Shown piece by piece: positions 22,490 through 30,423 of a stretch of DNA of 30,423 bases (positions are counted from its first letter, which is position 1; every line of letters starts with the position of its first letter). Source of the DNA: JAGTVG01 sp964389805 (GTDB lineage Bacteria; Bacteroidota; Bacteroidia; Cytophagales; Cyclobacteriaceae). The position numbers and the translations under genes were made by a program. Under the pieces are notes generated by a model, which was given only the letters and a program-made list of their open reading frames with translations, searched no databases and was not told where the DNA came from. The stretch lies in assembly GCA_964389805.1 (NCBI GenBank), contig CAYMFU010000018.1:1-30423 (forward strand). The letters run 5' to 3'.

Positions 22490-23098
22490 ATGGCAATTAG
22501 TGATAGCATACGTCGTTTGCTTCGTTACAGGATGTGTTTAGAGAAGTTCAAACGCTTTGGTTGGGAAACTACATATTCCTATACGATAGGGAAGGAAAGT
22601 GGCGTGAGTTCCGAACAGATCCGCAAAGATTTTTCAAAATTTGAGATTTCAGGGCACAAAAAGGGCGGGTATAATATCAACGAGATCCTGGAAAAGATCA
22701 ATCAGATATTCAAAAAAGATGTTACTGATTATATCATTATTATGGGTTCCGGAAACATCGGAGAGGCGTTGATCAATTATGGTGGATTCGATCGCCACAA
22801 CATAAAAATTGCTGGCGTCTTTGATATCGATCCTGTAAAACTGAAGAAGAAATATAAGATCCCCATTTATAAGACGGATATGCTAAAGGAAGTAATCAAT
22901 ATGTACCGTGTTAAAACCGCTGTGGTAGCGGTACCTGCCATAGCTGCTCAAGAAGTATGTTATGAGTTGATTGATTGCGGGATCACAGGTATTATGAATT
23001 TTTCTCCTGTTATCCTTAAAACACCTGACAATGTGAACGTATACAATATTGAGTTGATACCCGTTCTGGAAGCACTTATTTATCACTCAAATAATTAA
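22490..23098 (+). CDS. rex: redox-sensing transcriptional repressor Rex
   Basis: Rex binds DNA when NAD+ is high and releases it when NADH rises, so fermentation and hydrogenase genes are derepressed. This 202-residue protein has the winged-helix reading motif VSSEQIRKDFSKF (39-51) with the wing HKKGGYNI, the Rossmann motif GSGNIGEALINYGGF (86-100), FDIDP at the end of the second strand, and IMNFSPVIL near the C-terminus; all are family hallmarks. Length is normal. The gene is divergent from the hydrogenase operon with a 740-bp spacer, suggesting control of both. No Shine-Dalgarno sequence precedes the ATG; an A-rich stretch is present, as is usual in Bacteroidota. It stands alone, with no partner gene directly downstream. 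Confidence 0.96.
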   Translation: MAISDSIRRLLRYRMCLEKFKRFGWETTYSYTIGKESGVSSEQIRKDFSKFEISGHKKGGYNINEILEKINQIFKKDVTDYIIIMGSGNIGEALINYGGFDRHNIKIAGVFDIDPVKLKKKYKIPIYKTDMLKEVINMYRVKTAVVAVPAIAAQEVCYELIDCGITGIMNFSPVILKTPDNVNVYNIELIPVLEALIYHSNN

Positions 23099-23464
23099 TA
23101 TCCACGGGAAGTAACTTTTCCAATTTAATTTCATCACTTATTGTGACTTTGAATCACAAAAAAATATAAATTTCAACTTTTAGGATTCCCTTAAATCCTT
23201 GGTTTTGAATTTATCGGCAAATATTGTTCGTATAGTTAGATACATACAGAAATCAACTTTTATCTATGAAAAGATCTTTTAGTTTCTTATATTGATTAAT
23301 TAACTGTTTGTGTTTTCATTTCGAATTAATAATTATAGGTATTATAACATATTCGTGATTTGCTCAGAGTGTTTAGATAGGACGTGCTTTGGCGAGGATT
23401 GATTATTTCTGGAATATCATCTATTAGATATAAATCTTTTTGTTAAATATAAAATCCTAATCGC
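23099..23464. other. intergenic region after rex
   Basis: This 366-bp AT-rich spacer separates rex from the NmrA-like gene on the same strand. It holds the 19-bp TTGTGA...TCACAA dyad (23141-23159), listed separately, and no supportable gene or RNA. The promoter of the NmrA-like gene must lie here but no convincing pair of boxes was found. Confidence 0.7.
23141..23159. promoter_or_regulatory. TTGTGA-N7-TCACAA dyad downstream of rex (Rex-like or CRP-like)
   Basis: TTGTGACTTTGAATCACAA is a clean six-bp dyad around seven bases. It resembles the Rex operator TTGTGAA-N4-TTCACAA and CRP-type TGTGA-N6-TCACA, but in both cases the spacing is one base too long. It shares 13 of 19 positions with the site at 22281-22299. 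It could control the NmrA-like gene about 300 bp away or be chance. Confidence 0.35.
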
Positions 23465-24352
23465 ATGATACTCGTAATCGGTGCTACCGGAATATTAGGC
23501 ATGCAGATCTGCCGTATTCTCAGCGAAAAACAGAAACCGTTCCGGGCTATGGTAAGAGTAAGTTCGGATCAATGGAAGGTAGATCAGTTGAGTAAAATGG
23601 GCGCTGATATATTTGTTGGCGACCTTAAGTATCCCGTTTCGCTTTCCAGGGCTTGTGAAGGGATCAGAGAGGTTATCTCTACCGCCTCTTCCACTATAAC
23701 CCAACAAAAAGGGGATAGTATACAGTCGGTTGACCTTAATGGCCAGATTGACCTGGTAAATGCAGCGAAGAATTCCGGAGTTAAGAAATTCGTTTTCATT
23801 TCTTTTACTGAAAATCCGGATATAGATTATCCCTTAAACCGGGCTAAGCGGGAGGTTGAGAAATCTCTGAAGGAAAGTGGAATGAACTGGACCAGCCTTT
23901 GGGCAGGATATTTCATGGAATCATGGTTGAGCCCTGCCTTAGGTTTTGATCATACCCATGCAAAAGTACGTATTTATGGATCCGGCGAGCGAAAGATCTC
24001 CTGGATATCCTTCCGTGATGTGGCTAAATTTGCAGTCCATGCACTTTATAGTTCCTTGGCTGATCATACCATTATCAAGGTGGGTGGCCCAGGGCAACTT
24101 AGTCCGAAAGAAGTGGTCAAGATATTTGAGGACGTTCAGGAAAGGACATTCAATGTTGAATATGTGCCCGCTGAGGCATTACAAAAGCAGAAAGAATCTG
24201 CCACTGATCCGCTGGAGGAATCTTTTGCTGGCCTGATGCTGCAATATGCGGCAGGTGACCGGATTGATATGAGAGAAATTCTTCAGAAGATCCATGTAAA
24301 CATGACTTCTGTGAAGGAGTATGCCAGGCAGATGTCTACGGTCTCAGCCTGA
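23465..24352 (+). CDS. NmrA-like NAD(P)-binding protein (atypical short-chain dehydrogenase)
   Basis: This 295-residue Rossmann protein begins directly with MILVIGATGILGMQICRIL, the GATGxxG dinucleotide motif of atypical short-chain dehydrogenases. The conserved strand GVKKFVFISF follows at about residues 108-117 and the fold continues to a C-terminal substrate region. The catalytic YxxxK of classical dehydrogenases is replaced by PLNRAKREVEKSL, as in NmrA/YcF39-like proteins that bind NAD(P) to sense redox state or act on unknown substrates. It stands alone between rex and a convergent gene. Activity cannot be assigned. No Shine-Dalgarno sequence is present. Confidence 0.88.
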   Translation: MILVIGATGILGMQICRILSEKQKPFRAMVRVSSDQWKVDQLSKMGADIFVGDLKYPVSLSRACEGIREVISTASSTITQQKGDSIQSVDLNGQIDLVNAAKNSGVKKFVFISFTENPDIDYPLNRAKREVEKSLKESGMNWTSLWAGYFMESWLSPALGFDHTHAKVRIYGSGERKISWISFRDVAKFAVHALYSSLADHTIIKVGGPGQLSPKEVVKIFEDVQERTFNVEYVPAEALQKQKESATDPLEESFAGLMLQYAAGDRIDMREILQKIHVNMTSVKEYARQMSTVSA

Positions 24353-24409
24353 AGGTTGGGATATTTATTGGTTTCTCGATCTTTTTTTGCGGTCATCCTG
24401 TTTCTGTTG

Positions 24410-24429
24410 TGATCCAGTTCCTGGGATCA
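24410..24429. terminator. weak hairpin between convergent genes
   Basis: TGATCC-AGTTCCTG-GGATCA is a six-bp stem in the 142-bp gap between the NmrA-like gene (+) and the glycosidase-like gene (-). It might end transcription from one or both sides, but no T-tract follows, so support is weak. Confidence 0.25.
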
Positions 24430-24494
24430 ATAGAATTTTATGCCGTGAGTAATACAATCAATGATTGCAAAAATGACCGATGATTGTTTTCGGT

Positions 24495-25586
24495 TTACCG
24501 GTTCATTTTGTTTCCAAATACTTTTCTCATGCTCCGGGTTTTGATCGAATCTTCTGCCACGGCATAAGAAGTAAACATCATCACGCCCGTTGATTTGCTT
24601 GTCAGTCCACCCTTAAGAACAATTTCGAACTCTTCCCCTGAAATTTTTTCAGGATCATTATAAGCCTGTACGATCGGCCATACCTTTGGATAGGAATCAG
24701 GATTTATCTCCAATTTATCGCAGAACCAGTTGATATTTTCAGCTACCCACTCAGGATTTCTTCCCATACGTCCATGGTATACCATGGGAGAAAACACATC
24801 TACGATTTCTTTGAGAAGATCATAATCCAACCCCAGAATACGACGACGGGCACCATCAAATTCAAGATCATTCCAGGGGCAGTGATAGAGCCCCAGCAGT
24901 GCAATAGGCTTAAGTTCTTTAATAACCTCTTTTATATTAAAAGCCCAATCATAAATCACCTGGCATCGCCAATCGCGCCATTCAGAATCCATATTCTTAA
25001 GGATCCACTGAGCTTTCTCTGGTGTAGTACCCTCCGGCAATTCGATCTGTGTATCTTTCGAAAATTTTTCAAGGCAATGATCACAGAAACAGGTTTCGGG
25101 GAGTATAGGTTCCGGTTCTTCGAATTGAGCATGCCAATGTACATAATCCATCCAAATACCATCCAGATCGAATTCAGTTAACAACTCGCGCAGTTGATCC
25201 ATACGATATTGCTTAAAGCCAGGTTCGTTAGGGCATACCCCCATAAACCAGGAGGCAGCTTCCACTTTTTCTCCTGTTTCGTTGATCGCCCATGCTTCGG
25301 GATGGGCCTCAACATAATTTTTACCATTCAATGTGGCGAATTCTGCAAATATTTTTAGTCCTTCAGACCTGGCCCTTGTAATCATTTCCTGGTTAATAGA
25401 GCCACTATGAACGAATATAGCATTCACACCCAGGTCTGGAAGATTAAGTTCCCTATCCCAGAATGGTTTCGGGTTTCCATAAATTCCCCTTATCAATTTA
25501 CTTTCTCTCTTTTCCTGCAAACAGGAAAGAAAGAATACTAGTATAAATATTAATAATAGGGCAATAGAAATTCTAAAATATTTCAT
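24495..25586 (-). CDS. lipoprotein with glycoside-hydrolase-like TIM barrel
   Basis: This 363-residue protein has an N-terminal signal (ISIALLLIFILVFFLSC) ending in a lipobox-like Cys, so it is probably an exported, lipid-anchored enzyme. The rest looks like a TIM barrel of the GH-like/DUF families: IFAEFATLNGKNYVEAHPEAW, SWFMGVCPNEPGFKQY, LDGIWMDYVHWH (a strand ending in Asp), CFCDHCLEKF, LLGLYHCPW and VFSPMVYHGRM. The FDLDGIWMDY segment resembles the strand that carries an acidic catalytic residue in related hydrolases. Two Cys pairs (CFCDHC) may form a disulfide or bind metal. It lies 12 bp after the MFS transporter on the same strand, suggesting that a sugar or glycoside is processed and moved by the pair. 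The substrate is unknown. Confidence 0.75.
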   Translation of the reverse strand: MKYFRISIALLLIFILVFFLSCLQEKRESKLIRGIYGNPKPFWDRELNLPDLGVNAIFVHSGSINQEMITRARSEGLKIFAEFATLNGKNYVEAHPEAWAINETGEKVEAASWFMGVCPNEPGFKQYRMDQLRELLTEFDLDGIWMDYVHWHAQFEEPEPILPETCFCDHCLEKFSKDTQIELPEGTTPEKAQWILKNMDSEWRDWRCQVIYDWAFNIKEVIKELKPIALLGLYHCPWNDLEFDGARRRILGLDYDLLKEIVDVFSPMVYHGRMGRNPEWVAENINWFCDKLEINPDSYPKVWPIVQAYNDPEKISGEEFEIVLKGGLTSKSTGVMMFTSYAVAEDSIKTRSMRKVFGNKMNR

Positions 25587-25598
25587 TATAGTATTGCA

Positions 25599-26777
25599 TT
25601 ACATTGATTCTGAAATGATAAAAGTTGAAATAAGAGCCATAATAAGTGCTACAGCAGCCCCGGCCAGGAAAGCAGACTGCAAACCTCCCATGTTGTAAAA
25701 TAGTACTACAGTGATAGGGCCCAATGTCTGCCCAATTCTAAGTACCATGCTGAAAATCGACATGAATCCTGCCCTTTCGTTAATGGATGCATAACTTACC
25801 AGCATATTTTGGATATTGGGGATAAAAAGTCCATGTCCTAGGCCAAATATTATAATGGAAATGATGATCAAAGTCCAGGAACTGCCATAGGCCATAATGC
25901 ACATGGAAACTAAATACAGCAATGAACTATAAATTAGCAATTGCCTGGCTGTGATTCTTTTGCTGAGCATACCTAATTGAGAGGAAACCAAGGCAGTAAT
26001 TACAGACATAATAGACATGGCCATGCCTATTGTAAAAGCGTTTGCCTTGAATTGTTCTTCCATTAACAACGGGAAAAAGGTAAGCAAGGATCCATACAAA
26101 ATAATAAATACAAGGATGCTCAATACAAACAGGGCCCATACATTCTTTTTATTGATCGTTTCCCAGGTATTCTTAAGGTATTTGAGAAAGTCTTGTTTAT
26201 GTGCCGGTTCAGGATTTTTTAAACCGACAAGGATGAAGATTCCGACCGGAAGGGCTAATAGTGGCAGGTAAAAAGGATAGTTCCAGGCTATTACGGCTAA
26301 AGCTCCACCTATAGCCGGATAAAGAGCCGTCCCGATGCTTAGAACACTTGCATTAAGGCCCATAACAGTTGCCCGGCGATGACCGTCATACAAATCACCG
26401 ATTAGAGTAACATTGATCATGCCCAGGGCAGCGGCCCCTGTACCTTGTATGAACCGAAGTATTAAAAGCTGATCGTAATTTCTGGCATAAGCACATAGGA
26501 ATCCGCTGATCCCAAATAATAAGATGGATGGTAACAATATTTTCTTTCTTCCCACCCGATCGGCAAGTATCCCCATTAAAGGGGCCAATAATATACCAGG
26601 CAGGGTAAAAATCGTAATCAACAATCCTATTTCCTGAACCGAAATATCAAAATGTCTGATGATCTCCGGGAAGGCGGGAGTCAGGCTGGCAACACCCATA
26701 ATGGCCAGCAGAGTAATGCTGAATATGATATAAATATTCTTATCCTTTGACAATCCTGAATTATCAGATTTTTCCAT
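25599..26777 (-). CDS. MFS transporter (12 membrane helices)
   Basis: This is a 392-residue major facilitator of drug/sugar-permease type. The helix 2-3 loop motif GILADRVGRKK is present (canonical GxLaDrxGrkx), and later helices fit 12 membrane spans split by a central loop (around EPAHKQDFLKYLKNTW). The second half repeats the pattern with QLGMLSKRITARQ. The substrate is not predictable; arabinose-type or multidrug exporters look similar. It is the first gene of a two-gene unit with the glycosidase-like lipoprotein 12 bp downstream. At most a weak AGGT precedes the ATG. Confidence 0.9.
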   Translation of the reverse strand: MEKSDNSGLSKDKNIYIIFSITLLAIMGVASLTPAFPEIIRHFDISVQEIGLLITIFTLPGILLAPLMGILADRVGRKKILLPSILLFGISGFLCAYARNYDQLLILRFIQGTGAAALGMINVTLIGDLYDGHRRATVMGLNASVLSIGTALYPAIGGALAVIAWNYPFYLPLLALPVGIFILVGLKNPEPAHKQDFLKYLKNTWETINKKNVWALFVLSILVFIILYGSLLTFFPLLMEEQFKANAFTIGMAMSIMSVITALVSSQLGMLSKRITARQLLIYSSLLYLVSMCIMAYGSSWTLIIISIIIFGLGHGLFIPNIQNMLVSYASINERAGFMSIFSMVLRIGQTLGPITVVLFYNMGGLQSAFLAGAAVALIMALISTFIISESM

Positions 26778-27093
26778 TGACCTAAGGTTATGAAAAATGT
26801 TGAAATTCAGAAGTGTTTAAGAAAAATAAACCAGTATTAAGGCATATTTTTCATACAGATATCTCTTGATTATCTGATCAGTATTGAATTTTTGAGATGA
26901 GAATATCGTTTGTATAATAAAAAGGTGAAAAATTTTCATTTTCACTAAAATCAACCATTAAAATCGAGGTTAATTTGATATATTTTTAATAAATTGGATG
27001 TGATTACAAGGGGCTTATATATTATGTTCATGCTATGTATTTTGAACACATTTTTTTCTAATCCAGAGTTAACAGACCTAAACAATAGATATA
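26778..27093. other. divergent intergenic region, MFS pair / maeB
   Basis: This 316-bp spacer carries both promoters. It contains a seven-bp dyad GTGAAAA-N7-TTTTCAC at 26925-26945 and a six-bp dyad TGTTCA-N12-TGAACA at 27025-27048 just before maeB. No gene or RNA is recognisable. Confidence 0.7.
26925..26945. promoter_or_regulatory. GTGAAAA-N7-TTTTCAC dyad, putative operator
   Basis: A perfect seven-bp inverted repeat lies near the middle of the divergent region, about 150 bp from both gene starts. Its form suits a dimeric repressor or activator, but no regulator gene is adjacent. Confidence 0.35.
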
Positions 27094-29379
27094 ATGGCTA
27101 ATCAGATTAATAAAGATGCTTTAATTTATCACGAAACAGGGAGACCTGGGAAAATTGAAGTCATACCGACTAAACCCTACAATACCCAATATGACCTTTC
27201 GCTGGCCTATTCGCCAGGCGTGGCAGAACCATGTAAAAAGATTGCTGATTCACCAGATGATGTATATAAGTATACAGCGAAGAGCAACCTTGTCGCGGTT
27301 ATCTCGAATGGGACAGCCGTTTTAGGATTAGGTGATATTGGAGCCGCTGCCGGCAAGCCAGTGATGGAAGGAAAAGGATTGTTGTTTAAAGTTTTTGCCG
27401 ATGTTGACGTATTCGATATTGAGATTGACCGGAAGTCCGTCGAGGATATGGTCGAAACCATCAAGGCCATATCGCCAACCTTTGGAGGCATCAACCTGGA
27501 GGATATCAAGGCTCCTGAATGTTTCGAGATCGAAGAGCGGCTGAAAAAAGAAATGGACATCCCTGTGTTTCATGACGATCAGCATGGAACGGCCATCATT
27601 TCCGCTGCAGGCTTGTTAAATGCCCTTGAATTAAATGGGAAGAAAATTGAGGAGATTAAGGTGGTAGTGAATGGTGCCGGTGCTTCAGGAATATCCTGTT
27701 CTAAGCTGTATATCAGCCTGGGTGTGAAACCTGAAAATCTTTTTATGCTCGACAGTAAGGGCGTAATTTCTGAAGATCGAAAAGATCTGAACATTTATAA
27801 ACAACCTTTCGCCCGTAAAACAAAACTGAAGACGTTGGAAGATGCCTTGAAGGGGGCGGATGTCTTTTTGGGCCTTTCAAAAGCCGGACTGGTATCCAAG
27901 AAAATGTTGAAATCCATGGCGAAAGATCCCATCGTATTTGCCATGGCCAACCCGGATCCTGAAATATCCTATGATGATGCGACAGATGCCAGGGATGATG
28001 TGATCATGGCCACAGGTCGGTCGGATTACCCAAACCAGGTAAATAATGTGTTAGGTTTTCCATTTATATTTAGAGGGGCGCTCGACGTAAAGGCCAAATC
28101 CATTAATGAGGAAATGAAGAAGGCAGCTGTATATGCTCTTGCTGAATTAGCAAAACTGGAAGTTCCCGAGGCCGTAAACCTGGCTTATAAGAGCAAAAAC
28201 CTTGTATTCGGCAAAGAATATATCATTCCCAAACCACTTGATCCACGGTTGATAACCACAGTTACCCCAGCAGTCGCTAAAGCAGCTATTGAAACTGGTG
28301 TGGCACGCTCAACAATTAAAGATTGGGCTATCTATAAAATTGAGTTGATGAAGCGTATGGGAATTTATAACCAACTAATAAAAAGCATCAGGATCAAGGC
28401 CAAGCAGAATCCTAAAAAGATTGTATTCGGGGATTCCAATCATTACAATGTCCTTAAGGCCGTTCAAGTTACCAATCTTGAAAATATTGCCAGACCCATT
28501 CTGCTGGGTAATGAAGAAGACATCAGACGTATTGCAGAAGAGAACCAGGTTGACATATCAGGCATTCAGATTGTCGATAACCGCTCATCGAAAGAAGAAA
28601 AAAGAATTAAAAAATATGCAGAGATACTATTTGAAAAACGGCAAAGAAAAGGATTGACCTATCAGGATGCCTTCGACCTGATGTATAACCGCAATTACTT
28701 CGGGGCCATGATGGTAGAAACCGGTGATGCAGATGGTTTCTTATGTGGTTATTCTACGAAATACGCCGATACGATCAAACCGGCACTTCAGATCGTAGGT
28801 ACCAATAACAGTTTGAAGCATATTGCTGGGATGTATATTGTCATGACTAAAAAGGGACCATTCTTCTTCTCAGATACAACTGTAAATATCCGGCCCTCTG
28901 CCAGAACAATTGCAGATACAACCCTCCTGACTGCAAATGAAGTTCGGAAATTCAATATGGTTCCAAAAATAGCTATCGTTTCCTATTCCAATTTTGGAGG
29001 AGTTCGGGATGGTAGCCCTGCACGGGCGAAAGAAGCGGTAGAGATATTGCACCGTGATTATCCCGACCTTATCGTGGATGGTGAAATGCAGGCCAACTAT
29101 GCCTTCAACAAAGAAATGCGAATGAACAAATTCCCGTTCACAAAACTTCAGGATCACGATGTGAATACCATCATATTCCCTAACCTGAGTTCCGGCAACA
29201 TCGCTTATAAGATGATGCAGGAAATCGGAGAGGCGGAAGTGATAGGTCCCATTATGGTAGGGATACGAAAGCCTATTCATGTGATGCAGATGGGAAGCTC
29301 GGTTCGCGAGATAGAAAACATGGCAGCCATCGCGGTCGTGGATGCCCAAACGACGAGCAAAGAAATAGTTCAGTTATAA
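27094..29379 (+). CDS. maeB: NADP-dependent malic enzyme MaeB (malic enzyme + phosphotransacetylase-like domain)
   Basis: This 761-residue cytoplasmic enzyme converts malate to pyruvate and CO2 with reduction of NADP+ (family activity, EC 1.1.1.40). The N-terminal malic domain has YSPGVAEPC (Tyr39), NGTAVLGLGDIG, GGINLEDIKAPECFEIE and HDDQHGTA. The NAD(P)-binding domain has VVNGAGASGISC. From about residue 430 a phosphotransacetylase-like domain follows (RPILLGNEEDIRRIAEEN, GDADGFLCGY, SDTTVNIRP), usually regulatory and not catalytic in this family. Length is typical of MaeB. The ATG follows an AT-rich stretch without a Shine-Dalgarno sequence. In an anaerobe it would supply NADPH or feed pyruvate metabolism; any tie to the hydrogenase is only through redox balance. 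Confidence 0.96.
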   Translation: MANQINKDALIYHETGRPGKIEVIPTKPYNTQYDLSLAYSPGVAEPCKKIADSPDDVYKYTAKSNLVAVISNGTAVLGLGDIGAAAGKPVMEGKGLLFKVFADVDVFDIEIDRKSVEDMVETIKAISPTFGGINLEDIKAPECFEIEERLKKEMDIPVFHDDQHGTAIISAAGLLNALELNGKKIEEIKVVVNGAGASGISCSKLYISLGVKPENLFMLDSKGVISEDRKDLNIYKQPFARKTKLKTLEDALKGADVFLGLSKAGLVSKKMLKSMAKDPIVFAMANPDPEISYDDATDARDDVIMATGRSDYPNQVNNVLGFPFIFRGALDVKAKSINEEMKKAAVYALAELAKLEVPEAVNLAYKSKNLVFGKEYIIPKPLDPRLITTVTPAVAKAAIETGVARSTIKDWAIYKIELMKRMGIYNQLIKSIRIKAKQNPKKIVFGDSNHYNVLKAVQVTNLENIARPILLGNEEDIRRIAEENQVDISGIQIVDNRSSKEEKRIKKYAEILFEKRQRKGLTYQDAFDLMYNRNYFGAMMVETGDADGFLCGYSTKYADTIKPALQIVGTNNSLKHIAGMYIVMTKKGPFFFSDTTVNIRPSARTIADTTLLTANEVRKFNMVPKIAIVSYSNFGGVRDGSPARAKEAVEILHRDYPDLIVDGEMQANYAFNKEMRMNKFPFTKLQDHDVNTIIFPNLSSGNIAYKMMQEIGEAEVIGPIMVGIRKPIHVMQMGSSVREIENMAAIAVVDAQTTSKEIVQL

Positions 29380-29405
29380 AAAAGAACTTTATACTGACTC
29401 AAAAA

Positions 29406-29418
29406 ACATACAGTATGT
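29406..29418. repeat. 13-base palindrome after maeB
   Basis: ACATAC-A-GTATGT lies 26 bases after the maeB stop. The 214-bp gap to the convergent channel gene holds no supportable gene and no T-tailed terminator. The palindrome may be chance. Confidence 0.2.
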
Positions 29419-29593
29419 CGTCCCGAACTCACGGCTATCCTCAGTTTCTGGGTATTGATGTAGGAGGAACATAGGGAGGTAATAATTATCAGTTAAGGCA
29501 TTGATATATGATATTTATAATTGCCAGTTACTTATTCTCGCGTTTAATTCTATTGTTCAAACTAAATAATTCTTAGAGTAGACGAAATCAATC

Positions 29594-30415
29594 CTAAGTT
29601 TGCTCTCTGTCATCGTGATCGATTTTAATTTTTTGAATTGGCATCGGTGCTGCTATACCAGCTTTAGCAAGTGCTTTTATAGCACTAATGGCTATTTCAC
29701 TTTTTGTGCTTAAGCTTAAATTAAACTCGACCCAACAATATAGCGTAAAATCAAGAGCTGAACTTTCGTAACCATTAAACAGCACCATTGGAGTTGGTTC
29801 AGCATGAGTATTATGGTGTTGCTGCAAAACTTCTGTTAAAATATCAATTACTTTTTCCGGATCAGCATCAAAAGGTGTCTTGATGGAGATTGTAAGTCTG
29901 CGCTTTTGATTTGTAAGGGTCCAGTTAACAACTTTATTCGAAATAAGCAATCCATTTGGAACAATGACCTCGGATCCATCCCAGGTTAGCACTTTAGTGG
30001 CCCTGGCTCCAATTTCAGTAACCCGTCCCATATACTGGTCCACCTCAATAACATCTCCAATATGGATCGGATTTTCAAAAGTTAAGATAAGTCCGGCAAT
30101 GAAATTTAAAACAATACTTTGTAATCCAAAACCAATTCCTATGCCTAGTGCACCTACTAAAAATCCAAATTTATTCATATTCAGACCTATAGAATTCAAT
30201 GCCAGATAGATGCCAAATGCGATGATGGTATAACGGATCAACATGGATAGCGCATCAGCTGTACCACGAGGTAGATTTGATTTGGAAACCCATTCATCCT
30301 TAAAGATATTTTTTACAAAGCGTACAAGAATGTAGGTGAATAAGACAATCAGAAAAAATGAAATAACCGCTCCTATGGATATGGTGACAGATGCAATCGA
30401 GAACTCGGTATCCAT
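29594..30415 (-). CDS. MscS-type mechanosensitive channel (probably 5'-partial)
   Basis: This protein opens under membrane tension and releases solutes during osmotic downshock. The visible part of 273 residues has about three membrane helices, the glycine/alanine-rich pore helix VGALGIGIGFGLQSIVLNFIAGLIL, the following beta domain (IHIGDVIEV, GRVTEIGARATKVLTWDGSEVIVPNG) and a C-terminal alpha/beta domain. The reading frame stays open to the window edge at 30423, and the first visible residues resemble the middle of longer MscS-like proteins just ahead of the pore module, so the true start is probably outside the window. The ATG at 30413-30415 is given only as the first visible one. It is convergent with maeB. 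Confidence 0.88.
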   Translation of the reverse strand: MDTEFSIASVTISIGAVISFFLIVLFTYILVRFVKNIFKDEWVSKSNLPRGTADALSMLIRYTIIAFGIYLALNSIGLNMNKFGFLVGALGIGIGFGLQSIVLNFIAGLILTFENPIHIGDVIEVDQYMGRVTEIGARATKVLTWDGSEVIVPNGLLISNKVVNWTLTNQKRRLTISIKTPFDADPEKVIDILTEVLQQHHNTHAEPTPMVLFNGYESSALDFTLYCWVEFNLSLSTKSEIAISAIKALAKAGIAAPMPIQKIKIDHDDREQT

Positions 30416-30423
30416 GATTTTTC

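Noticed and set aside
28870..29349. Long antisense open frame inside maeB
   Set aside because: His-rich frame caused by codon bias of the strongly supported maeB gene on the other strand.
1..30423. CRISPR arrays, insertion sequences, attachment sites, tRNA or rRNA genes
   Set aside because: No regularly spaced repeats, transposase or integrase motifs, terminal repeats, cloverleaf or rRNA-like sequence were seen on reading both strands.

Overview
The window looks like a chromosomal segment from an anaerobic, AT-rich member of the Bacteroidota. This rests on a MacB/FtsX-type permease of the large Bacteroidota style, a Tat-exported CehA/McbA-like protein, a MaeB-type malic enzyme, and flanking genes that lack Shine-Dalgarno sequences. 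No rRNA, tRNA, CRISPR array or transposase was seen, and the species cannot be named from what is visible.

Layout. Bases 1-5839 hold a FtsX/MacB-like permease (-) and a divergent Tat-exported metallohydrolase (+). Bases 5867-21749 hold about 16 kb of tightly packed genes, all on the minus strand and read right to left: a membrane HdrC/HdrE-like cytochrome b protein, a half-HdrA/NuoE fusion, a small [2Fe-2S] protein (HndB-like), NuoF (HndC/HydB-like), a DRTGG protein, a CBS-ATPase protein, a second DRTGG protein, a PHP protein, a stand-alone HATPase, a NuoG/HdrA/HdrA fusion, MvhD, an unknown 64-residue protein, the NiFe hydrogenase small subunit (MvhG-like), the large subunit (MvhA-like), a solo response regulator, a c-type-heme sensor kinase and a hydrogenase maturation protease. 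A 740-bp divergent intergenic region separates this from rex, the NADH/NAD+ sensing repressor (+, 22490-23098). Then come an NmrA-like NAD(P)-binding protein (+), an MFS transporter plus glycosidase-like lipoprotein pair (-), malic enzyme MaeB (+), and an MscS-type channel (-) that probably runs off the right edge.

How the genes fit together (inference). The MvhADG module would oxidise or form H2. Electrons would pass through MvhD to HdrA-type flavins and FeS clusters. NuoE/NuoF/HndB-like proteins would exchange electrons with NAD(H), and the C-terminal ferredoxin domains could serve ferredoxin. HdrB, the heterodisulfide-reducing subunit, is absent, and the HdrC-like subunit is fused to a cytochrome b membrane domain. 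The complex is therefore best read as an NAD-linked, possibly electron-bifurcating or quinone-coupled NiFe hydrogenase rather than a heterodisulfide reductase.

The most striking feature is that one HdrA appears split inside its inserted ferredoxin domain. The N-terminal half is fused to NuoE and the C-terminal half to the NuoG-like N-terminus, with a second HdrA following in the same chain. A five-gene putative nucleotide/phosphate signalling block sits between the structural genes, and a heme-sensing two-component system closes the operon. Strong GGAGG ribosome-binding sites occur in this operon but not in its neighbours, which suggests acquisition by transfer.
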